Shown piece by piece: positions 21,892-33,711 of a stretch of 64,000 nucleotides of DNA (positions are counted from its first letter, which is position 1; the number at the start of each line of letters is the position of its first letter). This DNA comes from Anaspis maculata (taxonomy: Eukaryota; Arthropoda; Insecta; Coleoptera; Scraptiidae). Location: positions 60,524,855 through 60,588,854 of the forward strand of contig OX421967.1 of the NCBI GenBank assembly GCA_949128115.1, given 5' to 3'. A program made the translations under genes and the position numbers. Below the pieces are notes generated by a model. That model did no database searches. It saw nothing but the letters and a program-made list of their open reading frames with translations, and was not told the origin of the DNA.

Positions 21892-23510
21892 TTATGGGTT
21901 AGCATGTCGTAGAAAGTGTCTGATAAAACTGCTCCTATGTTTAGTTTTGAAGGAGCATTTATCGCATTTGTACATATCAACTTCTTCACTGAGAGCATGT
22001 GTTAACATGTGCTGTGTCAAATTGCCTTTACGTTTAGTTTTGAACAAGCATTTCTCACATTTGTACCAATCAATTTTTTCACTGGAAGCATGTGTTAACA
22101 TGTGCTGTTTCAAATTGAACTTACGTTTAGTTTTAAACAAGCATTTATAGCATTTGTACCAATTAACTTTTTCACTTGTAGCATGTGTTGAAAGGTGCTG
22201 TTTCAAATTGCCTTTAAGTTTAGTTTTGAACAAGCATTTATCACATTTGTACCAATTGATTTCTCCACTGGGAGCATGTGTTAACATGTGCCGTTTCAAA
22301 CCGCTTTTACGTTTAGTTTTGAACAAGCATTTATTGCATTTGTACCAATTGATTTCTTCACTGGGAGCATGTGTTAACATGTGCGTTTTCAAATTGCCTT
22401 TAAATTTAGTTTTAAACAAGCATTCATTGCATCTGAACCAATCAATTTCTTCACTGGAAGCATGTGTTAACATGTGCTGTTTCAAATTGCTGTTTTGCTT
22501 CTTCGTTTGATAGGAACATTGATCGCATTTTTGCCATTCAATTTCTTCATTGGGAGCATGTGTTAACATGTGGTGCTTCAAACTGATTTTATGTTTAGTT
22601 TTGAACAAGCATTTATCGCATTTGTACCAATCAATTTCCTCACTGGGAGTATGTACTAACATGTGGTTTTTCAAATTTCTTTTACGTTTAGCTTTGAACG
22701 AGCATTCATTGCATTTGTACCATTTAATTTCTTCACTGGAAGCATGTGTTAACATGTGCCGTTTCAAATCGTTTCTTATCTTAGCTCGGAAGGAGCATTT
22801 GTCACAGTTGTTCCATTCAATTCGATCTGGATTGGCATGTTTCAGCGAGTGTATTTTTAAATACCTTTTGTATTTAGTTTTAAACGAACAATTTCCACAG
22901 TTGTACCAGATGATATCTTCAGACTTGGCGTGCTGCATTGCAACATGCTGCTGCAGTGATTTTTTGTATTTGGTTGTGAAGAAGCACATCGCACAATGAT
23001 ATGTAACCGATGATACTCCAGCACAGCGGTTGAAATTTCTTTCCGATTTGATTGGCCGAGAAGCATCTTGGCATCTAACTTCTGTAGCTTTCACCACCAT
23101 TTCACAACGGTCGTAATGCTTTGTAGCAGACAGGATAGAGAACGCTTTGAATTTGCAACCCGGGAAGCATCCGAACTGTTCACAACAACCGTCATCTTGA
23201 TAAACCGTCCCGTCCCCGTTGACCTTGAGTTTGTGTTCTCGAACGCAATGTTCGTATAGATCGAGTTGATAGAAACTTTTGAATTTGCACGTAACGCAAC
23301 AGTGGAGCTGGGGTTCGAAGATTGCGTGGAACAATTCCGCTTGGTAAACCGTTTCGTGTTGTCTTCGAACGTGATAGTCAAGCTGGAAACTCCATTGGGT
23401 TTCATAGGGGCATTGTGGACATCTGAGCCTTGCTGCCGTCTCCAGTTGGTTTGACCTACATTTATAAGTGAACTATTAGTGTATAATTAATAAAGGTGTG
23501 CAACTTACAT
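21892..23510 (-). CDS. ZF3: C2H2 zinc-finger protein with 12-finger array, 521 aa
   Basis: CDS is complement(join(21892..23455,23509..23510)); the 53-nt intron splits the start codon AT/G. After the N-terminal C2H2, C2H2 and C2HC module comes the longest array in the window, 12 fingers, most with the pattern YKCxKCLFKTK then a variable helix and LKxHMLTH. Linkers are of the HAPSEEIDW type. Residues in the helix positions that normally contact DNA differ between fingers (KHKIS, RKRN, LKGN, RKSG). The frame ends at HANP-stop, where ZF2 continues for about 60 residues; ZF6 has the same stop. It is head to head with ZF4, 430 bp between start codons, and lacks the TATA box that solo ZF2, ZF5 and ZF8 have. 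Confidence 0.88.
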
Positions 23511-23940
23511 GATACGTAGATATTTAAATTCCTTGGTTGGACTTCAAAGTTTATAAAAAATTCAGTATCGAATACGATTGTGTTGATTGGCACTGGAGGG
23601 AGAGGTACCTCAGTATCTATTCACATAAAAAACTGTTATGGTGATAGCGCAGAATTGATGAAATAATCTTAGCTGAAGAAGACTAGTTCACTCCTGCAAC
23701 GAGAGGGGGCGTTCAATTTGTTACTCACCACATTTCCAGGTGCCACTATACATAAAACGCTCATTGTTTTCTCCCTACTGACATCATGTTATCAATTCTG
23801 TTCCATATCACCATGAGTGGTTCTTATGATGAGGTATACTTAGGTAATGAGGTACCTTTCCCAAGCGATTCAACATAATCTAATTCGAAACCAAACCTTT
23901 CACAAACTTTGAAGTCTAACGAAGAAATTCCACATCTGCC
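23511..23940. promoter_or_regulatory. Shared divergent promoter region of ZF3 and ZF4
   Basis: The left half (to about 23690) matches the leader of minus-strand ZF genes. The right half, from CACTCCTGCAACGAGAGG, matches the upstream region of the family in the + direction and contains the ZF4 TATA box. The join lies where the minus-strand TATA box should be, so only ZF4 keeps one. ZF6/ZF7 has the same join. Confidence 0.6.
23747..23757 (+). promoter_or_regulatory. TATA-like box of ZF4
   Basis: TATACATAAAA, about 185 bp upstream of the split start codon and conserved in place with ZF1 and ZF7. Confidence 0.5.
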
Positions 23941-25193
23941 ATGTAAGTTCTGTACCTATTTATTATATGAATTACGTATACATTAACATATCACGTAACA
24001 ATAAATGTAGGTCAAATCAACGGGAAGCGGCAGCAACGCTAGGATGTCCACAATGTCCCTATGAAACCCAATGGAGTTTCCAGCTTGACCATCACGTTCG
24101 AAGACAACACGAAACGGTTTACCAAGCGGAATTGTTCCACGCAATCTTCGAACCACAGCTCCACTGTTGCGATGCGTGCAAGTTCAAAAGTTTCTATCAA
24201 CTCGATGTATACGAACATTGCGTTCGAGAACACAAGCCCAAGGTCGATGAGGACGGGACTGACGTCCATCAAGATGACGGGTGTTGTGAACAATTCGGAT
24301 GCTTCCCGGGTTGCAAATTCAAAACATTCTCTATTCTGTCTGCTGCGAAGCATTACGACTGCTGTAAAATGGTGGAAAGAGCTACAGATGTAAAATGCCA
24401 AGATGCTTCTCGGCCGATAAAATCGGAAAGAAACTCCAACCGCTCTGTTGTAGTGTCATCGAACACATATCATTGTGCTACATGCTTCTACACAACAAAA
24501 TACAAAGGATCTTTGCAGCGGCATGTTATAACGCAACACGCTAAACCTGAAGATATCGTCTGGTACCACTGTGAAAATTGTTCGTATAAAAGTAAACAAA
24601 AAGACGATTTGAAAAAACACTCGCTGAAACATGCCAATCCAGATCATATTAAATGGATCAATTGTGACAAATGCTCCTATCAAACTAAACGAAGCAGCAA
24701 TTTGAAACGGCACATGTTGAGACATGTTTCTAGTGAAGAAGTTGATTGGTTTAAATGCAATGAATGCTTGTACAAAACCAAACATAGAGGCAATTTGAAA
24801 CCCCACATGATAACACATGTCCCCAGTGAAGAAGTTGTTTGGTACAAATGCAACAAGTGCTCATTCAAAACAAAACGTAAACATTGTTTGAAAATTCACT
24901 TTCTGCAACATGCCAATCCAGACGAAATTGAATGGCAGAAATGCGACAAATGTTCCTATCGAACCAAGAAGCAAAACCGCAATTTAAAAGAGCACATGTT
25001 AACACATACTCCCATTGAAGAAATTGATTGGCACAAATGCAATAAATGCTCGTTCAAAACTAAACGGAAGCGTGCATTGAAGAGGCACCATAATCTGCAA
25101 CATGCTAATATAGAAGAAATTGAATGGCATAAAAGTGACATAAGCTCCCATCAAATTAAGCTGGGAGGATGTGTAGAACAAGACATGTTATGA
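23941..25193 (+). CDS. ZF4: C2H2 zinc-finger protein, 394 aa
   Basis: CDS is join(23941..23942,24011..25193); the 68-nt intron (GTAAGT...TGTAG) splits the start codon. The spliced protein starts MSNQREAAATLGCPQC. Two C2H2 fingers and a C2HC finger are followed by seven array fingers (YHCATC, YHCENC, INCDKC, FKCNEC, YKCNKC, QKCDKC, HKCNKC), then a decayed finger WHKSDISSHQIK without cysteines. The intron is also partly open in frame from an ATG at 23967, so intron retention could give a longer N terminus. It is nearly identical to ZF7 and ends 8 residues later. The Polinton starts about 490 bp downstream. Confidence 0.88.
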
Positions 25194-25678
25194 ATACATG
25201 TGTCACCAACGGTATATGTGTCGCAAGGAAGGTTCTTGAGCAGAACAAGAAGAACAACAGAAAGAAACATGGAAGTTGAACAATATCAAGCATTCTGGGA
25301 AATCTTTGAGGTGAATGGCATAAGTGTATGCTGTGCTTGGGGCTGATAAAACTTCGAACTAATCAAATCATTAACGGAAATAAAGCAGAACAATATCAAA
25401 AACTACAAGAAATATATGACAGTTCCACTCAAATGTGATATGTTGGCGATATCCTTGACGAAAACTAAATACTCATGGTCCGATAGTCATAATTGTGAAG
25501 TCTTTCTGGGCTGAACAGAAATAGCATTCCACGAAACGTACCTGTTCAAGAAAAGTATTCCCAATTTGTTGTTTTGGTCATACTGTATGAAATTGAATTT
25601 TAATAAAAAGCAGCTGAGTATGTCTCTAGTTCAACCGCCTATCCTTTCCACTCCCATACTCACAGGAACAAGGTATAC
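25194..25678. other. ZF4 3' flank up to the Polinton
   Basis: Non-coding sequence homologous to the ZF1 downstream region (1320-1835). The match breaks at the ATTGAC target site of the Polinton and resumes at 37717. Confidence 0.6.
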
Positions 25679-25684
25679 ATTGAC
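25679..25684. repeat. Target-site duplication ATTGAC, left copy
   Basis: ATTGAC immediately precedes the element. An identical ATTGAC follows it at 37711-37716. Six-base duplications are the hallmark of Polinton/Maverick insertion. Confidence 0.9.
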
Positions 25685-26452
25685 AGTAGAGAGAGAAGAG
25701 GGCGACTGAATCAAGTCTCATTACTTGTAATTACAGAGGATGTAATTACGACGTCGGTAATTAGACCGGTCCTACCGCTCTACAGTACACTCTTTAGGGT
25801 ACGACGCCGGGTGCTATAGAGACGTGATATGGGTCAGGATCCTGAAACCGAGCTCATTAATTATTGAGGTAATTACTAGAGAGGTAATAACACCCTGAGA
25901 GTATGTGCACACCAGTTTTACCGTTGCGAGCTTGAACCCGCGGTTTACCTGGACCATCGCTTTCCTCCTCCTCCTCTTCATGCCTACCGCTGCAGGTGCA
26001 AGCAGAGGCAGTGGTAGGTGAGCGTGCCAACACGCTTTCTCAGTCGAACCTTCGTCGTTTCCATTTGTTCTGCGGTTGAAGGAGCGAGATGGAGCGTACG
26101 GGTCGCGTTCCCTCCTCGTGTACATAGCTCCACCGATGCAAGCCTCTAGAGACAATGGCAGGTGCATGTGCCATCGTGTCTTCTCAGTCGAACCTCCTCC
26201 GACACCGTTTGCGCTATATTGGTAAGAGCGAGATGAAGCGCTGCCATCCTCTTAACACAGCTCGACCAAGCGCACAGCGGTAGGTCTTCTCCTCTCGCGC
26301 TCGGTATTACCTGCTCCGCATGACCCAAAACCGCCGGATCGTGTTTTATGGCTGCTTCCAATCGAACATGCGAAGGAGTCGCAAAGGTAGGTCCTTCGCA
26401 AGGTCCTGATGGTCGGAGGTCCTTGCACATATTGGGGGCATGAGCGCTGCAT

Positions 26453-26499
<47 letters not shown>

Positions 26500-27796
26500 A
26501 TTTCGCTCCCACATCTCTGTCTATCATCCTATGCAGTGGTGGCCCGGCCAAACGCAGAGGTTTGAGAGAGAACCGTGTGCTGTGCTCTTACTTACCTACA
26601 GAGAGGCGCACAACGTTTTAAAAAAATTATATGAGGTACCTAATTTTTCTGAGATGAGGTACCTAATTTTTCTATTTGCTCGCGCTTCGGTGTACGGTTT
26701 CATTTATCGACGCTCACAACATGGGAACGAAGGGATGCACGACGCTTTAAAAAAAAAACACTGAGAGGAGATACCTAATTTTTCTATATGACCGCTACGT
26801 CGCAATGTTTTAATCATAGCAAGGAGGGAGAATATGAAATAGATAACTCTTACTTACCTACAGAGAGGCGCACAACGTTTTAAAAAAATTAGATGAGGTA
26901 CCTAATTTTTCTGAGATGAGGTACCTAATTTTTCTATTTGCTCGCTACGTCGGAATACAATATCCATAACAAATCGAGATGCTCTGGACAGATGAGCCGA
27001 TACAAAACTAGCCGTTGTACTAAACATCATGATGTTTTTGATGGTAGGGGGTAATAGATACCTCGGTACATCATCTAGATGTGTTTTAACCCAGTGATTT
27101 CGAGATAGCTAAATTAGTTTCGCATGACTAGGTACGGCCATTTCTACCTTCTTCACAATTCAAAAATTCAAATATTCAAATCCAGTATCGGCATGATATC
27201 CCCTGCCAGAGGGTGGAGGGTAGGGAGCGGCGGGTGGCAACCGGGATTGTTCGATAAGGTGAACGAAACTGATGGTTAGATATTACTCGTTTATGGTTTT
27301 GTAAATCGCCTAATTAAAGACCTTTTCTCGCAAGAGGACCGTGGGACATGGCCACTACCCACCTGCCTCCGAGCTATGCAGAGCGGCCGCATATACATGC
27401 CCGAATTATTAAGGGTCTTATAAAACGCAGTCTATCGCTGCAAGTGTTTTCGTCGAGTTTCTAAGGGTATCTGTGATGCAAGACCAGCCCTCCCTAACAT
27501 CGTTTCCATGCTCCAGCATTCCTGCATATGAATCTCCGAATTAGGAAATTTTTATTGCTAGAGGACCGTGGGACTTAATTAAAACCTACCTGACCGTTCG
27601 ATGTGCCAGAGGCGGTCAGGACGACGGAGGAAAAAAAAAATCCACTCTCCGACGTTAGCTCCCAGGCCACGAAGGAAATAATTTTTATCTTCGCGGGGGC
27701 CTGAAGGGTTGGACTCAGTAACACGGCGACCAATCGGGTTTAATCATACCCCTTTCTCTCGATATGCATATGGGAAAAACATCGTCCAGCAGGCGT
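25685..27796. repeat. Polinton left terminal inverted repeat (2.1 kb)
   Basis: It matches the reverse complement of 35597-37710; I saw no differences in the stretches I compared by eye. Homology ends at CATCGTCCAGCAGGCGT on the inner side. It includes related sub-repeats (for example 26035 and 26185, sharing TTCTCAGTCGAACCT; and 26585-26695 versus 26850-26945, sharing GATGAGGTACCTAATTTTTC) and a GA microsatellite. Open frames inside it are mirrored in the right repeat and show no domain. Confidence 0.88.
26455..26497. repeat. (GA)n microsatellite in left TIR
   Basis: An uninterrupted GA run of about 43 bases, mirrored as CT at 36896-36940 and present, longer, in the second element at 62155-62211. 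Confidence 0.95.
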
Positions 27797-28068
27797 ACGC
27801 AGTGTAGTCGCTCGAGATCTATACAGTCGCACAGTTTATTTTAAATTCCATCGTCAGAAAGAGGTGGGAGGGGTGGGTCGCGGGTTGGTTTGAAGGACTG
27901 AACCGGAAATTTCGTATAGAGTTTTCCCGTTGATCGGAAGGTGTGATAATTTTCAAACGTAAGTACATATTTCAATTATGGTATAATCAGGATATGCCTT
28001 GTGCTAATTTCACCATCAACTTAGACTTTATAATATCAGGATCTATTTTTTTCCACAGAATCAGAAAA
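27797..28068 (+). promoter_or_regulatory. Polymerase gene leader with probable 5' UTR intron
   Basis: The unique interior begins here. A donor-like AAACGTAAGT at about 27956 and an acceptor-like TTTTTTTCCACAG ending at about 28057 would remove about 100 nt of leader just before the ATG at 28069. A weak TATA-like CTATACAG lies near 27820, with TCAG about 36 bp downstream. Assignment is tentative. Confidence 0.35.
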
Positions 28069-31000
28069 ATGATACGATGCGAGCGCTGTCGGAAAACTTT
28101 CACGAGGGGTGATAATTTAAAACGACATATGAAAACGTGTTCCAAGAAGCAGGATGCGAATGAAACCGATCGTACACCAGTCAAGATCATACAGCTGCCG
28201 TTATGTGGGGCACAAAGGAGTGAGCTTCTCGCCGCAGGTGCTATATCGAAATACCACGAGAGGGATCGCCAAACGAGAACCACGGCTGTACCATTTCAAT
28301 TGTCCTCGACGAAGTCGGCGGCCGCGATACTTGAAACAGCACACCAGCCTTCGCAATCGTCGATACCATTGCCTTTATCATCGATGGCGTATCAATCACC
28401 GCTTCGGGTACAACACACGGAACAAGGAACCCATCCGACAATACCTGCTTTGACGCAGACGATGTCGACAGCGTGCCGCAAAACACCTGCACCACAGAGG
28501 CTGCCCGGAAGTGATGGGAAAACTCAACCAGATCTTCGAAGTATGACCCCGCCGAGCGGGAAACGTTCCAATGATTCGATAGCCGATGGAAACGTGGAAA
28601 GAGCCGTGCTATTTAGACATTGTGGCACGTGTAATATCACAGTACCTCTGAAATCATTTGCAAGTCATATTCGTACAACCATGCACAAAGAAGGATCTCT
28701 CACCCCTCTGAAAGATGGTTGTCATGTGATCAATACATGCTTCAAAAACAGGATTATTTCATACCGCATAGATAATGAAAGCGGGGATATTTACAAAACA
28801 TTTTTTGAGAAAAGCACCGTCAAACTTCGCGAGCTTTTGGAACGTGAGCTAAACGTTCACGGGAGTATAAAAATAAATCTCTCGCTCCTTGCAAAGTATA
28901 TCAATCAGACTTCGAATAATGTGGATCTCAAATGTCATAACCTGAAATCAAAAAATGTCTACTCCAGCACAGACCTAGATGCGCTAATCAAATCTCTTCT
29001 CGCCGATATCGTCGTGGAAATGTGGAATTTCGAAGTAAAAGATAGTGGTAAATATAAAAAACATATATATTCTGCCTATTTTTACACCATGCACCGAATG
29101 TTGAATGTTGTGCTTATCCTGCTCCTTCTTAATTTCAGGCTGGGCTCTGATTACCTGCTCGCATATGGAGCTGGACATTTCTCGATACGTACCAATCCGA
29201 GGATCGTCATACATCAAGCTACCTAGAGAGATCGAGGCAAAACATGCGTGTGTGAACGTCAGGTCTAATGATAATCTCTGTTTTTTGTGGAGCGTGCTGG
29301 CTTTCACACACAGTACGACCAAGTCTCCGAATAGGGTGAGGCATTATAAACAATTTAAAAGCGAACTCAACTGTAAAGGCATTGAATTCCCCGTGAAACT
29401 TAAGCAGATAAGACAGTTTGAACGACAGAATCCTACGATTTCGATAAACGTTTTCGGTTTAGAGGATAGGAACGGCAGACACGAATTGATTGGGCCGCTG
29501 CACCACACGGGCTGTAGACGTGCGTGTCATATAAACCTCCTCTTGTTTGAAAAAAACGGTGTTTCGCACTATTGTCTCATTAAGAACCTCTCTAAGCTTA
29601 TGGGTATGCAGGTATCGAAAAGAAAGGAACGCAAATTCGTTTGCGACTCTTGCATTTCACATTTTTATACTCAATCGAAACTCGACGCTCATGTAGAAAA
29701 CGGTTGTTTTAAAATCATAACCGAGCTTCCTATTGGTGAAAAGAAGGATCTATATGGGGATATGGTGCCGAGAAATATATTGAAATTCGAAAAACCCTGG
29801 AAAAAATACAAAACGCCTTTTGTGATTTATATGGATTTTGAAAGTATTTTACTACCTTTCGATACTTGTCTGCCCGAGGAAACTGACTCATTCACGCTGC
29901 GAAAGTCAATACATATCCCATATAGTTTCGGCTATAATATCAAATGTTCATTTGACGAGAGCTTGAGCGACTACAGAACATATCTCGGGAGAGATTGTTC
30001 CGCGGTTTTTGTAGAATCGTTGGAGGCGGACGTCGTCAGAATATATAACGAGCACTATAAAAATATAGTTCCGATGAAACCTTTAACACCAGAGCAGGAT
30101 TTAGCATTCAATCGCGCAGAAGATTGTCATATTTGCAGGAAACCGTTCCGAGTTGATGATATAAGAGTTCGGGACCACTGCCATTTAACAGGGAATTATA
30201 TAGCACCGGCCCACCAACGATGCAACTTGAATTTTCAAATCCCGAAATTCATTCCGGTTATATGCCATAATATGAGTAAATATGACGCTCATCTCTTCAT
30301 GCGTGAGCTCGCAGGGTTTGGGAGCGAAATCAAAGCCATAGGTTCGACAAAAGAGACCTATATAAGTTTTTCAAAATTCATAAAAGTCGATACGATCGAG
30401 GGAAGAGCTATTAAAATGGAGTTGAGATTTATAGACTCATTTCGATTCCTCTCGGCATCACTAGATAAACTCGCGCAAAATTTGAATGATGAGCAATGTG
30501 TGGATGTTCGGAAATATTTCCCAAGCGAACCCGCGTTCAAACTTATTAGGCAGAAGGGTGTATTCCCTTATAATTACATTACATCATTCGAGAAATTATC
30601 TCAGACATCGCTGCCGAGCAAATCAGAGTTTTATAATGAGCTGATCATGGAAGATATTTCCGACGCCGATTATTCAAGAGCTCAAGAATTTTGGATACAC
30701 TTTAAATGTAAGACTCTCGCAGACTACAGTACATTATATTTAAAAAGCGACTGCCTCATTTTAACAGATGTTTTTGAAGAGCTCCGCAAAATTTCGCTAG
30801 AAACCTATGAGCTGGACCCGTGTCACTATCTCACAGCACCGTCTTTTTCATGGGATGCAATGATGAAATACACAGGTGTGGAGCTAGAGCTGATAACGGA
30901 TGTCGACATCCTAGCGTTCATCAAAAAAGGAATACGGGGCGGAATATGTCAGTGTAATGTTCGCAGAGCGGAGGCCAACAATAAATTTATGGATAATTAC

Positions 31001-32353
31001 AATCCGGAATTGCCAACGTCCTACATAATTTATTTAGATGTAACTAGCCTGTACGGAGCAACGATGTCATATTCCTTGCCTTACGCAGGGTTCTGCTTTA
31101 TGAATGATATCTCCGAAATAACTGTTGAAACAATTATGGGCTTCAAATTCGAGCAAGAGATCGGATATATCTTTGAACTAGATCTCATTGTACCTCATTA
31201 TTTACATCCAGAGCACGATGAACTACCGTTCTGCGTTGAGAAAATCACCCCCGCCAATTCGAAATCTAACCACCAAAAGCTGATCACGAATCTATTTGAT
31301 AAAAAAAAATATGTCATTTACTATATGAACCTGCAGCAGGCGTTGAAAAACGGGTTGACGCTGGGGAAAATTCATAGAGTTTTGAAATTCAGGCAGAAGC
31401 CATGGATGAAATCATACATCGATCTAAACAGCGAGAAAAGAAGCTCCGCAACCTCCAAAACGGAGAAGGATTATTATAAGCTGCAAATAAACGCGAATTA
31501 TGGGAAATCTTTGGAAAATGTCGAAAACAAGTCGGACATACGACTTGCAACCCATTGGGAAAATTTGGGGCGCAAACTCGGCGCGGGTGCTTTAATTGCC
31601 AAGCCGAATTTCAAAAACGTTGCAATTTTCAGCGAAAACTTTGCGGCGATTGAGATGCATAAGGGTAAAATTATTTACGATAAACCCATATATGCAGGGT
31701 TTGTGATTTTGGAGATCTCGAAGTATATCATGTATGATTTTTTCTATAATCATATCAAGAAAAAATATGGTCCAAAAGCACGTCTGCTATATATGGATAC
31801 CGACTCGTTTATTCTCAAAATTGAAACTCCGAACTTTTATGAAGACATGCGACTTGAGCCAGGAAAATACGATACGTCAAATTATTTACCAGGAAATATA
31901 CATAATATCATACCGGGAAAACCTACCATAGGCCTTTTTAAAAACGAAATCCCAGCGGGGAATATCCATAGCTATGTGGGAACAGGTGCTAAAGCATACC
32001 TAGTCGATACCGGAGACAATTTAATGAAGCGAGCGAAAGGGGTGAAGAAGTGTGTGATTGAGAAAGAACTCTCAAAAGATGATTATGATGAAGCAGCAGC
32101 TATAAAAGGGCGATTAATCCATCGTAATATGCAGTCATTCCGTTCGGAATTACATACAGTTTATACGAATTTACAGAGAAAAATCGCACTTTCGCATTTT
32201 GATGATAAACGATGTCTTATGAGAAATAGCTATGAAACAGTGAGTCTGGGGAATTGCGTGCTCTCGTCAGACAGTCGCCCCGAAATCGAATATGACGGTC
32301 ATTTAATCGAGTGTTACGATGATGAGGAACTCATGTTAGAAACCCCTCGTTAA
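28069..32353 (+). CDS. Polinton-type protein-primed family B DNA polymerase, 1397 aa
   Basis: CDS is join(28069..29047,29139..32353). The 91-nt intron is phase 1 and its removal joins the frames as DSG/WALIT, giving the conserved start of the polymerase region. Visible parts: N-terminal finger (C4, C7, H20, C24); second finger near C185/C188; exonuclease motifs D559-x-E561, H703-N704...Y708-D709 and Y860...D864; a zinc-bound Endo VII-like insert (C656 to DHCH 672-675 to C688); polymerase motif A D960 with SLY 963-965; motif B K1107...N1111...Y1114-G1115; motif C D1213-T-D1215. All catalytic residues are present. Such enzymes replicate linear DNA from a terminal protein primer, in the nucleus for Polintons. 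Proofreading and synthesis both look intact. Confidence 0.88.
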
Positions 32354-32651
32354 CTACCTACAGCATCTTCCCAGCTTTCCCGATAATAAAATCACCCTGA
32401 AGACATCTTACACGTTCACATTGTTTAAAATGTAAATCATAGTACGTAATTATCATGCCAAAACACTGTATGTCGCTAATCGAGTTCATGTTTTTGAATT
32501 GTTTTATAGCCAGGAAGTGTAATACGCGCAAATGCTTTATAAATACTATCACCGCATAAACCAAAGCATGTAATTCAGTTAAAATCTGATAGAGTGCATT
32601 ATATTCGAGTCCAGTGTTTTAGAATAAGAGCTAGAAATAGAATAATGGTGA

Positions 32652-32710
<59 letters not shown>

Positions 32711-33080
32711 ATATATATTCACTATTCCGACAATTTTCAGAACTTTTTAGTAATAAAAATATTATGGAACCAACCTTGTATTTGTTTTGTTTATACCACA
32801 TACCGATATGAATATTTCTCTTAGCAGCGCTGCATCGTAGACGGTCGATCACCACATAACCCGGAACTCTTTTTTTCCGGATAAAGATTTTCTCTAAGAT
32901 ATAGAGTTTTCTATATCATACGATCATGGTTCGCAAAAATTCGTCGCAGAGAGAGATTACTATGCTTAGCTAGGAAGCCCTGGATGAAAGCAGTGCTGCG
33001 ATAGGTTCTTAATACGATTTTATTAACCTCAAAAATACAAATCTAATTAGGATAATTGCTTTGTTAAGCTCTATTTATTC
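32354..33080. other. Polymerase 3' flank with (TA)n tract
   Basis: It separates the convergent polymerase and minus-strand genes. A TA-rich microsatellite occupies about 32652-32718. No gene recognised. Confidence 0.6.
32652..32718. repeat. (TA)n microsatellite
   Basis: An almost pure TA tract with few interruptions, lying 300 bp after the polymerase stop codon. It may melt or form a hairpin between the convergent transcription units. Confidence 0.9.
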
Positions 33081-33711
33081 CTATTCATGACGCACGTTGG
33101 ACGGTGGTCGCTGCTGTCGAATACGTTCCTCAGCACGCCACTGTTTTTTTTGTGCCTTCGTCATCCGAGGCGGAGGTTGACGGATAATCCCGTGCTGCGG
33201 TTTAGGGATGTATGATGGGGAGTCCTCATCATCCCAGCACTCTGGATCCTTGTTTCCTGTTTTTTTAGTGATGAGAAAAAATTAGGGTAGCGAGGAGAAT
33301 TAAAAATTGGTATGAATATTTACATACCACTGCTCTCAGCTTCCGCGATAGGCGAAGCTTCGATCTCATCTGCCCGCTGGCTGTCGGGATACTCTCCCGA
33401 TCCTGCTGGGCATTCATGCTGACGGGTGCGTTCACTGTCTCGCCACGATTTCTTCAGAGCTTCTACGAGACGTGGGGGGAGCAATCTCACGACGCCTGGC
33501 CTTTGTTTTGATACATATGTGGGGGAGTCCTCAGCATCCCACGATTCCTCAGCTGTTTTAATGGACATAACAATAAATAGAGCGATCTAGAAGCTCGTAT
33601 CGAGTCTCCGGATATGATATGAGCCCGGATAGATTTTAAATTAAGTGAAAACATACCGTTAATTTCGCACCCAATGTGCCGGTTTTCCTGGGAAGGACCG
33701 CTCGAACACAT
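33081..33711 (-). CDS. Spliced 151-aa Polinton cargo protein with duplicated WD-EDSP module
   Basis: Predicted CDS is complement(join(33081..33256,33328..33552,33657..33711)). Both introns are GT...AG, phase 1, and splicing keeps one open frame. The product contains two gap-free copies of a module on a 78-residue period: residues 20-63 and 98-141. Shared residues include W, E-D-S-P-x-Y, K, G, R, P-P-R, K-K, W-R, E-R, R-Q (W23/W101, P44-P45-R46/P122-P123-R124, W55/W133). The module is proline-rich then basic and probably helical at its end. I do not recognise the family. Module conservation across two exons supports real coding. The upstream start exon is the least certain part. Confidence 0.65.

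Noticed and set aside
26146..26514. Open frames of 120-odd codons in the Polinton terminal repeat (also 25814-26167 and their mirrors at 36943-37581)
   Set aside because: They run partly through the GA microsatellite, are mirrored by the repeat, have no domain, and the second element breaks or shortens them.
32594..32855. Frames crossing the (TA)n tract
   Set aside because: They are low-complexity IYIYIY translations of a microsatellite.
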